Part shown: positions 10,526 to 22,136 of the stretch, piece after piece
How positions within the stretch are numbered: position 1 is the first letter of the stretch
How the letters are laid out: each line of letters starts with the position of its first letter
Made by a program: the position numbers and the translations under genes
Notes under the pieces: model-generated
Databases searched by the model: none
What the model saw: only the letters and a program-made list of their open reading frames with translations
Told to the model about the DNA's origin: nothing
Assembly (NCBI GenBank): GCA_032718475.1
Contig: JAUCBJ010006943.1
Coordinates: 58,502-122,501, forward strand
Direction: 5' to 3'
Source of the DNA: Nemertoderma westbladi
Lineage: Eukaryota; Xenacoelomorpha; Nemertodermatida; Nemertodermatidae
DNA: 64,000 bases

Positions 10526-13500
10526 TTATTATTATTTTCATTGGGTGATGCGTAAACGCCCATCATTTACCTATACATTGCATATTTTAAGTCAAACTTA
10601 TTTTGGGACGATTATATACTATACCAAAGATATTATTTATGTTAATCAACTACGTTATGGAACTTAAATGATGAAACTACTCCTTAATGAAATGATGCTA
10701 ATGAATTGAAATATCTAACCTTATACAGATAATTTTCTTTATTGTATTGTTTATTTCTACTGAAATATCATATTTAATCTTCAAATTCTGTTTTCTTTCA
10801 AGTTTCTTCTTCAGTTTTTGATGTCCAGTCTGTCCTGTCAGTAAAGGCCATAAACAGAGAAATAATCTACATTAATTCAAACATGTAAAGACAAGTCCGA
10901 CCACTGGACAATCAAATGTTGTCCCAGATAGATACTCTCGATTTTTTGTAATAATTTTGGTGGAATCTTCAACATGTATCGTATAAATAAGAATTCTAAA
11001 TCCTAACTAAATCCTATTACATCATTCATTAATTTTGTGGTTGTCAATCTGGGTTGTGTTATGGGAATGTCCGAGGTCTTCAATCCTTGTCAATTAGGAT
11101 GGCCTACTTAACAGTCAATGATGCAATTTCATTAGGTTCGATTTTGCATTTGTACCACACAAATTTGATTACATATTGATTTGTTCAATGGGTTTTCTTA
11201 TGGTCCCAGACAGACCTTCCCTTCTTGTGCTGATGCTGATATCTAAGATCATTGTAATAAGAATTATTGCTGGTTTGTCATGGCAGCTGGTGATCCTAGT
11301 CACACTTATATTGAATTTGTAGACAGAATCGGATAGGATTGCAACAAGGGATCACTTCTGAGAGCCTCCCACAAGAGGCTCTTATAATGCTTAGATTGTA
11401 CATTGTCATATTTTCTTGGGGTTGGTCTCACCCCCTCACCTGTTTTTGAAATGGATGTTGTCTTTGTCAGTGGGATGAGTTTCTACCATTTCTAAATCTC
11501 TGGCAGACCTGATACAGAAGAAATCCCTCAGAAGAGAGTTCTCTTGTTGAATGGTTATGGGATAGGTCAGGATACAATTTGTACCTCTGTCTGGTGTAGG
11601 TTGTTCTGTTTTATTGGCATTAGTCGCATCTGTTATTGAAACAAACTATGCTTTTGTCAAATGGCGATATGACTGGTTACAATTTTTACCATACTGAATC
11701 TGATGGCCATTCAACAGACATGTCTGTTCTAGGTAGTCATTTTTGGTTGGGGCTGGTTGTACCGGTTGTTAAATGAATGGATGACCTTGTTGAATGGCAA
11801 TTGGACGGGATATTTCTATCTTTACCGAATCTCTGAATGCCATCTAGGCTATAACATGCAAGTCTGTCGCAGTCGCAGGTTGTCCTATTCTATGTGAGGT
11901 GGATCTGGTTACATCTGTTGTTAAAACTGATGATGATCTATCGATGGGAATGGTGAGGGATGACTTCAACTATTGCATTTCGATCTGTATGGATTGATGA
12001 ATATTTTTTGTCAGTGCTCCCTTTCATGTTTATAGATTATACCTGAACTTTTAGATACATTTATCTGTATTGAGTGTGTCAATGTATTTGTACAATTGTG
12101 CAGAATGTAATGTTGTACGATCCTTACTTACATACAGTGTTGGTAAGTTACATTAGTTTCATGTATGTGTGTGTATCTACATGACACCTATCATATTAAT
12201 AAGTTTTCTTATTTTTATTTGCTTATATATTCTTAATGTTTGTAAGTCTAAGAAGATCTATGATCGTAGTTTATATGTTCCATTCATAATACATAAGGCA
12301 TATCCATATGTATAGATATATTATTCTATAGAGATACTGTCTGCCATAATGTATAAGCCATAATGCCATAATTGTAGAAGGTGCACTGGATATTGATAAT
12401 ATCAGATCTGTATAGTTTAATATTTATAGTACTGGTTATATGGTTACACGGAAAAGTGTTGCTCTGGTGCAACATATTTACCGGTTTGGCTGACTCATAC
12501 GACCATATTTTTCGAAATAAAATAGAATAATTGTTTTACATTAAATTTATTAATTGTAGATGGAATAATAAAACCAAAAAGCTACATTTTTAACTATACT
12601 GTTGTTTCGTAGCTTTAGTTTTATTATATTGGAATAATATGAGTACATGATGCACTGTATGTCAATGCGAAATAATAAATTGTAGTGGTGGTCGGTGGAT
12701 ATATGCTAAATACTTTTATAATTTTTTTCTGCTTCTGGTAGGTATACTTCAAGTAATTTTATTGTTCGTTTGTTGTTGTTTTATTTATATACAAGTTTGT
12801 TGTTTTGTTTACTTATACCAATCATCTCGTTGAAGCGGATTATTTTGTGATCTGGTACTGCCATCCAACATTAGTGAATCGCTAATATTTGGTATTGTGA
12901 CTAGTGTTTTTGAGAATATGGATCAACTATCCGATTATTTAACCTAAAAGTATTAAAAAATTAAAAAAATGTATCAAAAAGAACATATAAACAGTACTTT
13001 AAAAATGGTACTTTAAACAGTACTTAAATTTCTATTCAAATATTCAAATTTTCTTTATTTAATAGTATATTCAAGCACATTGAATTAGCCTGCTGACACG
13101 GCATTAAATTACAATTAATTTTTCAGCCTTATAAAATTTTAATTACAATAATATCATATTAATATGATTATTACTAATATTCGAATATATAATTGGGAGT
13201 ATTCTCTGAAACACTAAATTCTCAAGAGAATGTTTATCAAAGTACTGTTTGTTCAATATATAATTGAAGCTTAATTATTAATTGTTGAATATTATCTCAT
13301 TGAGCATTTAGTTAACTGATAGAAAATCTTCATTTATTCTAAACATATATAACGAATCAATCTGTAGTATTTCTCCATATATTTAACCTTAGTTGTGTTT
13401 GGTGTTATATTTGTTTTTGTGGTGGATGATATATTAATTAGTTAGTTATTATTACTTATTTATTTTCTGTTTAATCTCCAACTCCAAGTAATATTATTAC

Positions 13501-14697
13501 CGGTATTATAATTGCATATTATGGCTATGATGCCTGTAGAATGCGTAGATTCCTGTTATTTGTTCCTGTTAACGTGGCTAATTATATATTGTTATTGGTT
13601 TGAAAGTTTGATTATTATAATGTATGTATCGTTAATGTATATTATATTACCTTGTTTTATCACTTCTATATAGTATACTGCCACTTCCCTCTCACCATAG
13701 TATTGCGGTCGATCGTAATTTTTCGGGGAACTGAAGAATGTCGGTGAGTAACTACTACTAGTGCTGCATTCGTCTCTTTTGATGACAGCACAACTAATCC
13801 TGGACTTGACACCTAAATTAATACACCCCACCCCCGCCTTCCCTACTGTTAAGGTAATTTCCATTGACCAGGAGGTCTAGTAACAATTATCAATTGCCTA
13901 AGCTCTGGCTCTTTCTCCAACCAAAGCTCATATTGAAACCTTGAAAACCCTCCGACATATATAATTAATTATATTACTATTTAGTAATAGTCTAATCTCC
14001 TTACTAATAATATTACGGTTATTGTTTTGTTATTCGTAATATTTTGATTATGTTCTGCAATTAATATTATTTAAACATATTTTTGTTAATTTAATTAATA
14101 CCGAAAACTTGCGTTATTGTATAATTTACTCATTTAATTACTATGTACTGGTATATTTTGTAAGATAAAGTTATATTAAAATTTCTGGGCTCCGTTGTAA
14201 ACCGTTAAAAAGTGTAAAAAAAAAAATTAATACTGTAAAGCTTTTTACGACTTTTACTTCATCGGGCAGAGAATTACAGTAGTAGAGGCGCCTTATAACA
14301 ACTGGTTGACTTGACTGACTTTGTAAATCTTTTGTATATTTTTGCGTTTGTAAATCGAGAGCGTTCTGTACAGAGCGGAGATTTTATGAGAATATGAAGT
14401 TCATAAGGCAGCCATATCAAATCCATTTTCTATTTAATTGTAAATCCAGGCCTAATAGGCATACACTTAAATTTATATTTCATTTTACAGTAGAACAACC
14501 AAACCAGTTGTTTGAGATATTTTTGATCTACCAAAATTACAGTATATTGTGTAAGGCCTACAACATACAATTCTTTCTATTTTGTTCTGTAATTTCACTA
14601 AAACTTTTAATGTTTCATCGGATATATTGTAGAGTCACAGTCACCCCGAGAACTATCAGCATTTAATTTAATTCCAAGAAACTTTACAGCTGCTGTA
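10526..14697. other. Long AT-rich noncoding region
   Basis: About 4.2 kb with no coding frame I can support. The first 1.8 kb could include the 3' UTR of the zinc-finger gene. The part from 12.4 to 14.3 kb is strongly AT-rich. The short frames at 13592-13864 (minus) and 14394-14666 (plus) have no recognisable motif and look like chance openings. Confidence 0.5.
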
Positions 14698-15045
14698 GGT
14701 AGCTGCTGCTGCTACTGCCCTCTACAACAAAGGAGATTTTATCCGACATTTCTGGGTCTCCAGTCAACAACGGATTATGAATATTCGGACCCAGTTGGTA
14801 TAAAAAGTAAATTAAATATTATTTAATAATAAATACAATTCTGTTATATATTATATTATATACTGTATTAGGGTAGCTGCTGCTGCTACTGCCCTTTACA
14901 ACAAAGGAGATATTATCCGACATTTCTGGGTCTCCAGTCAACAACGGATTATGAATATTCGGACCCAGTTGGTATAAAAAGTAAATTAAATATTATTTAA
15001 TAATAAATACAATTCTGTTATATATTATATTATATACTGTATTAT
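14698..15045. repeat. 174-bp tandem duplication (two copies)
   Basis: The block starting GGTAGCTGCTGCTGCTACTG at 14698 recurs at 14872 with only a couple of substitutions (CCCTCTACAAC vs CCCTTTACAAC, GATTTTATCC vs GATATTATCC). The second copy runs up to the TA that flanks the inverted-repeat element at 15047. Confidence 0.9.
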
Positions 15046-15046
15046 A

Positions 15047-17122
15047 CAGTCGGGGTCTCAAAGTGCATCTGTTCTTTGAGATTTTCTCAAAGTTTTTCTA
15101 AAAGTGTCTAAAAGTCATTACATTACTCCCAACGGCCGCTTTGAATTCTTGTAGACACTTTTAGTTGGGAATCTCAAAGTGATTTCCTGCTTTTAGGCAC
15201 TTTGAATTCTTTGAGAAATGTCACTTTGAGGTAGTTTGCGGCACTTTTAATTCTTTGAGAAAATAAACTCCGAGGTATTCCTGATTGACAGCTCGTGGTA
15301 AGTTAACTGAGAGGCAGAGGCATTCTCGGGGAACAATATTATGCGGGCAACAAAGTGATACTTGTGTGTTGGCCAGTTGTTGCATAGAAGCTATATTCCC
15401 ATTAATTTATCAAATTGAGGTTCCTGAGGTCATTACAGGATGGGTTTTCGGTTGCAAGTACAAATTGAATTTACTGCACCCTAAAGTCTTTCTAAAAAAC
15501 ATTCATTCAAATAATACATGAAACATAATTTGTGAAACAAGATTAATGCTTGACAAGATTGATTATTTTAATAACATAATACAATATCAGATTAACAATT
15601 AATATAAGAGAAACTTCTCTGTAGTTTCTCTGTGTATACGCAGTTTCATTATAATGACCTAAAGAAGCCCTGTTGGGAGAAAGCTTGTAATAACATTTGT
15701 TATTCATTTCATTAGTCACCTCAGGTCAAACCGTACTACCTTAGCTGTTTAATTAATATGATAACTATGTTGACGAGAGCGCGAGAATTCCTTCTTAAAA
15801 ACTAAGAAAGGCTTTCGACTTTCAAGTAAGATAGAACGGCTACAATCTTGTGTTGTTTTAGCTTAATAGAGATATTAAAATATCCCCTGCCGCTGGCGTT
15901 TATATTTGAGCATATTTTAAATGTTTGCCTCATATTCAATTGATGTGTACCGCCTTCTGGCAAAGCGGCACCCAGTTTAAACTATCAATCACAGCTAGTG
16001 AGTAGCGACCCACGGTCGGCGACCTTCAAACAAACAGGTGCAGAGTCGGAAAGAACTGTCACATGCTTTGCTTGGCTTGTGGTACCATTTGATTACATAA
16101 TAGATTTTGGCAGACTGGGCGGTCGCTCTGACCATATGCATTGCGCACCAACAATGCCTAAAACATCTATGGGAACAGCCAATTAGTGCGCTTGAATCAT
16201 TTATCTTTATTCCTGCCTCTATCGTTATTCTTTATTTTGTATAACACAATTTACAGTGCGGCAAAGTATGGCTGGTTGACCATTGAAATGCATTGGTAAA
16301 GGTATTCGGCGTTCACGTGGGCTAAACAAAATTTTAACAGTACAGTTTTAGCACTATACATTAATATAGATAGGGCAACAGACAAACTGTCTATGAAACA
16401 AATACCAACACATTCCGATAGCCCGCAATTACGGCGTCTCTAAAGAGCCCAAATATAAATTAATAAAATCCTCTATGAAACAATAAAAATTCCTACAAAA
16501 AATACTGCTGTATTAAATATTAGTTACTGCAGTAACATATAACAATTACTGCAGTAACAAATATTTATTACTGTAGTAATAAATATTTATTACTGCAGTA
16601 ACAAATATTTATTACTGCAGTAACAAATATTTATTACTGCAGTAACAAATATTTATTACTGCAGTAACAAATATTTATTACTGCAATAATCAATATTAAT
16701 AAATTAATAAATAATTGAATAAAAATTAATACTGCAGTAATCAATATTAATAAATAATTGAATAAAAATTTCTATTGCAGTAACAAATTATTTGTTACTG
16801 CAGAAAAAGACTATTTTTTATTACTGCAGTAAGTTTAATTCTTATTTTCAGTAACAAATATTTATTACTGCAGTATTTTTTGGAGGCATCTTTATTGTTT
16901 CATAGAGGTTTTTATTACTTATATTTTACCCTTTAGTAGTCAAAGTCAATATACCCCATGCCATAGCCAGCTTCAGGCAGGACTGTATGAAATGACTGAC
17001 AGTACTACTTTGAAATCTTTGAGGACACTTTGTCATTTTCTTGGACCACTTTTAGAAATTTGAGACACTTTTAGTTCTTTGAGAAAATCTCAAAGAACAG
17101 ATGCACTTTGAGACCCCGACTG
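15047..17122. mobile_element. TA-flanked inverted-repeat element, 2076 bp, non-autonomous
   Basis: The first 46 bases (beginning CAGTCGGGGTCTCAAAGTGC) are a perfect inverted copy of the last 46. Similarity continues in degraded form with many CTTTGAGA / CACTTTTAG motifs in subterminal zones (15090-15270 and 17000-17080). A TA dinucleotide flanks each side (15045-15046 and 17123-17124), as for Tc1/mariner-type insertion. No transposase frame is present. The short frames at 15285-15521 and 15998-16186 have no recognisable domain. The interior holds a palindromic satellite. Confidence 0.8.
16516..16880. repeat. Palindromic satellite built on TTACTGCAGTAA
   Basis: About a dozen copies of the 12-bp palindrome TTACTGCAGTAA joined by CAAATATTTA-type spacers, giving a period of about 23 bp in the best conserved part (16555-16690). 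Each unit is itself palindromic, so single strands could form many alternative hairpins. It lies wholly within the 15047-17122 element. Confidence 0.9.
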
Positions 17123-17269
17123 TATACTAACAACCCGTCACTAACCACAACAAACGTACTGTATAGTACAGTAGCCTGTCGTATTCGCCCAAATACGGCA
17201 GTTTAACTCTGGGTTCACGTGTACATATTGACAGGCGGCAATCCTCTGATACAGTACCGGTATACAGAC

Positions 17270-17322
17270 GTTTCGGCCCGGACATTTCGGCCCGGACGAT
17301 TCGGCCCGGACGTTTCGGCCCA
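17270..17322. repeat. Short tandem repeat, TTTCGGCCCGGAC units
   Basis: Four tandem copies of a 13-15-bp GC-rich unit (TTTCGGCCCGGACA and variants) in AT-rich surroundings. The frames across it are artefacts. Confidence 0.85.
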
Positions 17323-18309
17323 TGACTGTAACTGAATGAAAAGGCTAACTTGTTTTATATGATAATTATTTTTGGTTGAGTGCTTGCATACCAGACAGGC
17401 AATCTTCGTGTTTATAATTGTGAATTGATTCATTTAATCAATGTTCATCATCATGAATTTGATTAATTGTGGTGTCAAAAGACGCGCATCAATATATATA
17501 TTGATATAAGCCACATATGAATTGATTTATATTTTAATGTGTATTTGAATGGATCTAAAATCATCCTCCATAGAAAACAATATCAGCACTTCGTAGTGAT
17601 GTCAAATCTGTAGCAGCCATCACAGCCGATTTTCAAAATTGGCTCCCCTTCCCGCTCTTACTTAACCGCCATTTCGACCGTTTTATCCTGTTTTACCTCT
17701 TATACAGGTACTGCTTTTCAACCGTTGTCAGTCGCCCGGTCTGCCTGTTTGTTGCTTATGCCTTAATGTGTGATGGCTAATAACTCAATCAATCTTTGAT
17801 AAGTAAAAGTAAGTAAACCAAACTTTATGATGAGGATTTAATTAATCCAACGGATAAGTTAGAATTAACTTAAAATTATTATAAATCAATAACAAAATAT
17901 ATAAATTATAATTAACTACAGTAAAAAATTTTAATTTAAAAGGTTGTTACATTTGAGAAATCGATCGTTTGCTCGATAGAGGGATTGCGAGGCTAATAGC
18001 AGAGTATTAACCTGGGGTGCAAATCACATGTGCAGCGGATTGTGCATTGTCCCCACAGAGACGGCACAAACAGGATTCAGACGTCTGCCAGCAGTTTGCC
18101 GAACAAACCTTGTGGCGGGAGCCGTTTGATAGCTGGCCTACCATTCTACGTGGTTTTCCCCTCGAGGTACCTTAAGTCTAACTGGGAGCGAGCGGGAATG
18201 GGATCAAGTATGTTGGTTATGGATGCATATTTTGCAACTCAAAACCTACTACAAGGATCGGCATGCTGCATTGCAGCTGCATTATATATATATATATTAC
18301 ATATATATT
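17323..18309. other. Noncoding spacer, no gene recognised
   Basis: AT-rich up to about 17950, then a GC-richer segment (18000-18250) whose plus-strand frame (18030-18311) shows no known domain. It ends in a TATATA run at 18280-18310, which abuts the 3' end of the minus-strand LINE and may be that element's tail. Confidence 0.4.
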
Positions 18310-19833
18310 AAGAATACTGTGCCGGATTGTCGACAAAATTGCGCCACCACAACTCCCTATCACCCATGACATTTGCTAGATCATCCGCATCTTCAAGGCC
18401 AGTGTCCTTTAAGATGCGTCTCAAGAAAGTCATGGGCTGTCCACCATGCTTATTCACTCCATGAGGCCGCCAAAGCACAAGATTATGCACTGGCTGGTCC
18501 TGAAATCAATGTCCTGCAAAGCGGAGGCAGCTTTGTTCTAGTGTCAAGCTTGGGGAACGAATGAGACACCTCCAATGTTATATAATGTCTGGTTGTAGAT
18601 TTGTGCATTGTACTTGACACAGTGAACACGGCGTAGTAGGGCCTATTCTTGTGAATGTGCCACCCAGAGATTTTGAGTCCTCAGCAGAGGAGTACTGGAA
18701 CTACTGCTGCTCTAAATAATCGGACCTTAAGTTTCTGATGAATTCTATCTGACTTCCAAATCCTGTAAAGCCATTCAAGGCTGCTCATGCCCATGCCTTT
18801 CTCTTATGTATTTTAAGGTCCTCATCTGACTTCGGATCCATGATCCCAGGTAACAGAAGTCGTCCACATGCTCAAGCAAACCATCCTTTGAGCCTATGCT
18901 CATCCGATCAGAGACTTGCTGAGGACTTTCAAAGTTAACTTTGTTCTTTTTGCAGTTAATAAAAAGACCAACACTAGAAGCAGCCTGTTCTAATGAGCTG
19001 AGGAGCCGTTGGTCTCCCTCTAGTGATTCTGAGAATACTTCTACGTTATCGGCAAAGCATCGATCAGTTAGGTACTTGGCAGGATTTCCTCGACTTCTGG
19101 AGCCAGTAGGTGGAGTTACCATCACTATCATGATCTAAGGACATGCATAGCCAACCACAATTATGAACAAGAATGGCCCAAGTGTGTCTCCCTGGAGGAC
19201 TCCCCATAACACTTCGAATGGTTCTGTGTCACCGTCAACAGTAGACTCAAATGTTGTCGAACCATCGTATACTGATCTGATAGCTGCAATAATTTCATCA
19301 GGAATCCCATATAATGAAAGTATGCTGAACATACGTGAGCGAGAGACTGAATCAAAGGCCTTGAAGAAGTCAACAAAGATAACAGCCAGATGCTTCTGCT
19401 AACAGCCTGATCTTTCTTTTTTGATAACTCTTCAATTTTCCATCTAAGTGCCAAAATGGGCTCCATGGTTCCACGACTTTTACGGAACCTATTCTGATTT
19501 CCATGGAGCAGTCTCTCAATGGGATCCCTGATGCGATTTAATATAATTATATTGTATAGCTTTGCAGCAATCGAGATCAATGTGATTCCCCGAAAAGAAC
19601 CATAGTGTTAGGTTGCCCTTCATGGGAACTGTCACCAACTTATTTGATTTTATTTCTTGTGGGACTCTTGTCGTTCTGTACATGTCTACTAAGATGATGT
19701 TTCCCCCAAAGGCATTAGTGGTAAAAAGTAAAAAAAAGAGTAAATTTTCTTCGACCATTAGGCCAGGGATTGCGCACAAAGTCTGACGACTTATTTCCAG
19801 TGCGGTCCTCCCAGGGGAAACTCCAGTACTCAT
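18310..19833 (-). pseudogene. LINE remnant with RT domain, broken
   Basis: On the minus strand the order is that of a non-LTR polymerase. 19720-19600 has VPQEIKSNKLVTVPMKGNLT, typical just before RT motifs. 19580-19400 has the pre-palm helix region. 19332-19135 has LYGIPDEII and GVLQGDTLGPFLF. 19131-18775 has SLEQAASSVGLFINCKK and DDFCYLGSWI. 18490-18308 has the C-terminal tail (GGQPMTFLRRILKDTGLED, ending DRELWW). The catalytic DD segment is damaged (the frame reads DNVEVFS) and the reading frame changes several times. The tail segment recurs at about 51645-51850. Confidence 0.8.
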
Positions 19834-19837
19834 TTAG

Positions 19838-20060
19838 GTGCTATTTAAGGATGCAAGGCAGAGATGCGCCCTGGCTAGACCCTTCCAGCATTAGTGCCGA
19901 AACGAAGACTGCCCTGGCCCACATGCGGTGGTTGAATCCACGACCTCCAGAGATGTGAATTCAATGCAACCACTACTACACAAAGGTGGGCCTGGTATTC
20001 ATTTTCCTACATACTATTTAAGGATACAAGGCAGAGATTCGCCCTGGCTATGTCTAGTCC
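19838..20060. repeat. SINE-associated direct repeat (two copies of about 40 bp)
   Basis: The segment CTATTTAAGGATGCAAGGCA with the following GAGATGCGCCCTGGCTA at about 19842 recurs at about 20022 with two substitutions. The two copies bracket the tRNA-like block at 19916-19992. Together with the SINE at 20107-20177 this looks like a compound tRNA-derived SINE or two overlapping insertions. Confidence 0.55.
19916..19992 (-). other. tRNA-like block, probably SINE head or tRNA pseudogene
   Basis: Read on the minus strand, the 77-nt segment begins GGCCCAC and ends GTGGGCC, a perfect 7-bp acceptor-like stem. It has an A-box-like TAGTAGTGGTTG and a B-box-like GTGGATTCAACC. Extra bases between the T-arm and the acceptor strand, and a poor anticodon arm, argue against a functional tRNA. 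Confidence 0.4.
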
Positions 20061-20099
20061 ATTTAATTATAACTTTTTGTTGTTTGTTGCAATGCAATG

Positions 20100-20200
20100 C
20101 GATGATGTCCAGGTGGGATCGAACGGTGACCTCCTGGCTAGAAGTCCGACGCTCTAACCATTCAGCTAGCGGCTCAGGTAAAAGATAGATCTGGAAATAC
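20100..20200 (-). mobile_element. tRNA-derived SINE (tRNA part 20107-20177)
   Basis: The minus strand gives an A box TAGCTGAATGGTTAGAGCG and a B box GTTCGATCCC at tRNA spacing, followed by CACCTGGAC. The same block is present inside the LINE at about 5090-5165, with matching flanks (GGCTCAGGTAAAAG on the plus strand). Two copies in one window indicate a dispersed family. Confidence 0.7.
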
Positions 20201-20454
20201 TATCTGATACATTGTATGTCAGCCCCCTTGCGGGCCTGAACCAGCAAACCAACGACCCAAAGAAAAATTCAGCACTTAATAAAGTTAATATTACTGTTAA
20301 AACGCCAATTGTTTAACAAAATCTAAAAAATTCTAAATGCAGGTGGAGGTGGTAAAGTGATGATGAGTGGTGATGGGAGCACAAATATATTGTAGGATCC
20401 ACCCATCAATACATTAGGAGACACACCGTTACTGCAGTCCCACAAATTACTCAA

Positions 20455-20745
20455 AATGACACAATTTAGCCCTACTAACCAAAAATACAAAAAAAAACAC
20501 ATAACATGGAGGGGATTCTGAAAGTCACCACTGGTCAGTGTCGACAGTCAACAATTTAGCCCCCTATAAAAAAAAAACACGTTACGTGGAGCGTGGAGGG
20601 GATTCCGAAAGTCACCACTGATGGTTAGTGTCGACTGTTGACAGTCAACAATTTAGCCCTACTAACCAAAAATACAAAAAAAACACATTTACGTGGAGGT
20701 GATTCCGAAAGTCACCACTACTGGTCAGTGTCGACAGTCACAATG
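20455..20745. repeat. Tandem repeat, about 95-bp unit, three copies
   Basis: Units contain CAATTTAGCCC, an A-rich tract, CACGTTACGTGGAGG-like sequence, GGGATTCCGAAAGTCACCACT and TCAGTGTCGACAGTCA. Starts are near 20460, 20553 and 20648. Copies differ by small indels. No coding potential. Confidence 0.8.
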
Positions 20746-20952
20746 AAGTTGTTCGACCTGGTTTCTCTAATCCATGGATGCGGATGACAGGCGCCTACAT
20801 TCTACAACATGGCTATGTTCTGATTTTTCCCTATCCTGCTATTCAGCACTACCGGTAAATGGACCACTGAGCTGCTGTACAGTACAGCAGTTTAGTACTG
20901 CAGCAATGTGGGAAGATCATCTTATCGCAACTCGCCACCCTTCCTTCTGTCG

Positions 20953-21288
20953 TCATCCTTTATCGTTCGTCGGTGTGTTCGTTTGGTCATTTGGCAGTCT
21001 GAGCCCAACTGTGGCTGCTGCCTTCTCCAAAGTGTATGACGTCCCGGAGAGTCGGTTGGTCGTTTGAATATCCTGTAATCGCTTGCTGTTGTCAAGGTAA
21101 CACAGATAGGTATCGGCGCGATATCTCATCTCCTTGTGCGCTCGACAGAGTTGGTCCTCCACAACTGCGTAGCGACGGAATTCCTTCCTCAGAAAAGCGA
21201 ACTGTTTAGTATCGCGATAAGAATGTTTCTCTTCAGCGGAAAGTTTTAAATGGTTTATCAGTTTTCGGTACACCGATCTAGCACCCAT
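20953..21288 (-). CDS. FMC1: FMC1-like mitochondrial ATP synthase (complex V) assembly factor
   Basis: A complete single-exon frame of 111 residues, the usual size of animal FMC1 (formerly C7orf55). Visible family features in order: an N-terminal helix with LINHLKL, then YRDTKQFAFLRKEFRR (residues 23-39), LCRAHKEM (47-54), TYLCYLDNSKR (59-69) and a C-terminal LEKAAATVGLRLPN (86-99). In the family these match the conserved YRDT, LCRA..E, TYLC.L and VGL.LP signatures. FMC1 acts in the mitochondrial matrix in assembly or stability of the F1 part of ATP synthase. The ATG at 21288 is the first in frame and gives the expected N-terminus. The last 12 residues (polar, Thr/Asn-rich) are lineage-specific. 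No intron is needed. Confidence 0.87.
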   Translation of the reverse strand: MGARSVYRKLINHLKLSAEEKHSYRDTKQFAFLRKEFRRYAVVEDQLCRAHKEMRYRADTYLCYLDNSKRLQDIQTTNRLSGTSYTLEKAAATVGLRLPNDQTNTPTNDKG

Positions 21289-21889
21289 AGCTGCAAAGTC
21301 AGATACGGTAGTTCAGTGACGAGATGATATACAGATATATGCTAGGTAGGTGGTCGTGGTAGGGTACATATCTTTACGTTGCCGTTACTGGTTACGTTAT
21401 TATATTAGTCCTTGAGTTTAGCAGTTACTGGCAGTACCGCCTACCAGCACCGGTACCTTATCAAAGGGGTTAGCTTATTCAATATTAACTTTTTATTACA
21501 TTGAACTAAGAAATAAGCCACTCTGGCAATAGAAAATACCTCGCAGTATTATTTTAGCCAATAGGCAGATAGACATTCATTGCAGTCTTCCTTCATATCG
21601 TAGATTCCCAGATAGGATGGTCCTGCGACTCCCGGGGTTGGACCTTCGACGCATTCAAATCCCCCGTCTATTCTAACGAGATACCGGCACCGCTTCACCC
21701 TCACAATTCCAAAGGTTTAGGTAGTATACTGTAGTCCTATGTTGTCGAGAACTGCTTCCAGTGGAATAGACTTGGAATTTAATTTCGCGAATATTTAAAT
21801 TCATTAATCACCTTTCAAGGTAATGTACTTTATTAAGGGAAAGGACTAGGTTACAGAGGCGGGATTTCCTACCCAAAACCTGTGATTAA

Positions 21890-22083
21890 TTATATAAATA
21901 TGATGCTGATAATGTTGATAAATTGGGAAGCAACAGTATGTTGCTGAGGCGAACTTTGAGGAGATGTAGCCTTTGGTGTGGTGTTGTGTTGGTGAGGCCG
22001 ATGTGTTATGTGAATCGACAATTGCTTTGATAAAAACTTCAGTCCGTAGTAAACTACTCCGTAAATAAACCCAAGCGCACCAA
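21890..22083 (-). CDS. Possible 3'-terminal exon with one membrane segment
   Basis: On the minus strand an acceptor-like TTTGTATAG ends at 22084. It is followed by an open frame of 63 codons to a stop at 21890-21892. It starts with a hydrophobic stretch (VGALGFIYGVVYYGLKFL) that could be a transmembrane helix, then a His/Gln/Pro/Ser-rich tail. Stops lie just upstream in this frame, which fits an intron there. A different overlapping frame (22136-21846) is also open but reads as low-complexity sequence. I do not recognise the protein and found no matching upstream exon, so this is tentative. Confidence 0.3.
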
Positions 22084-22136
22084 CTATACAAACAGTAAAT
22101 CATTATCATATCGTTGCCAACCTTTTGAATTCGCAC

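Noticed and set aside
13592-13864. 90-residue minus-strand frame
   Set aside because: No domain, no splice or promoter context, and compatible with chance in AT-rich DNA.
16516-16880. CRISPR-like regular repeats
   Set aside because: Repeats are short palindromes with near-identical spacers in a eukaryotic transposon. There are no unique spacers and no cas genes.
19916-19992. Functional tRNA gene
   Set aside because: The acceptor stem is good, but the T-arm is displaced and the anticodon arm is poor, so a SINE head or pseudogene is more likely.
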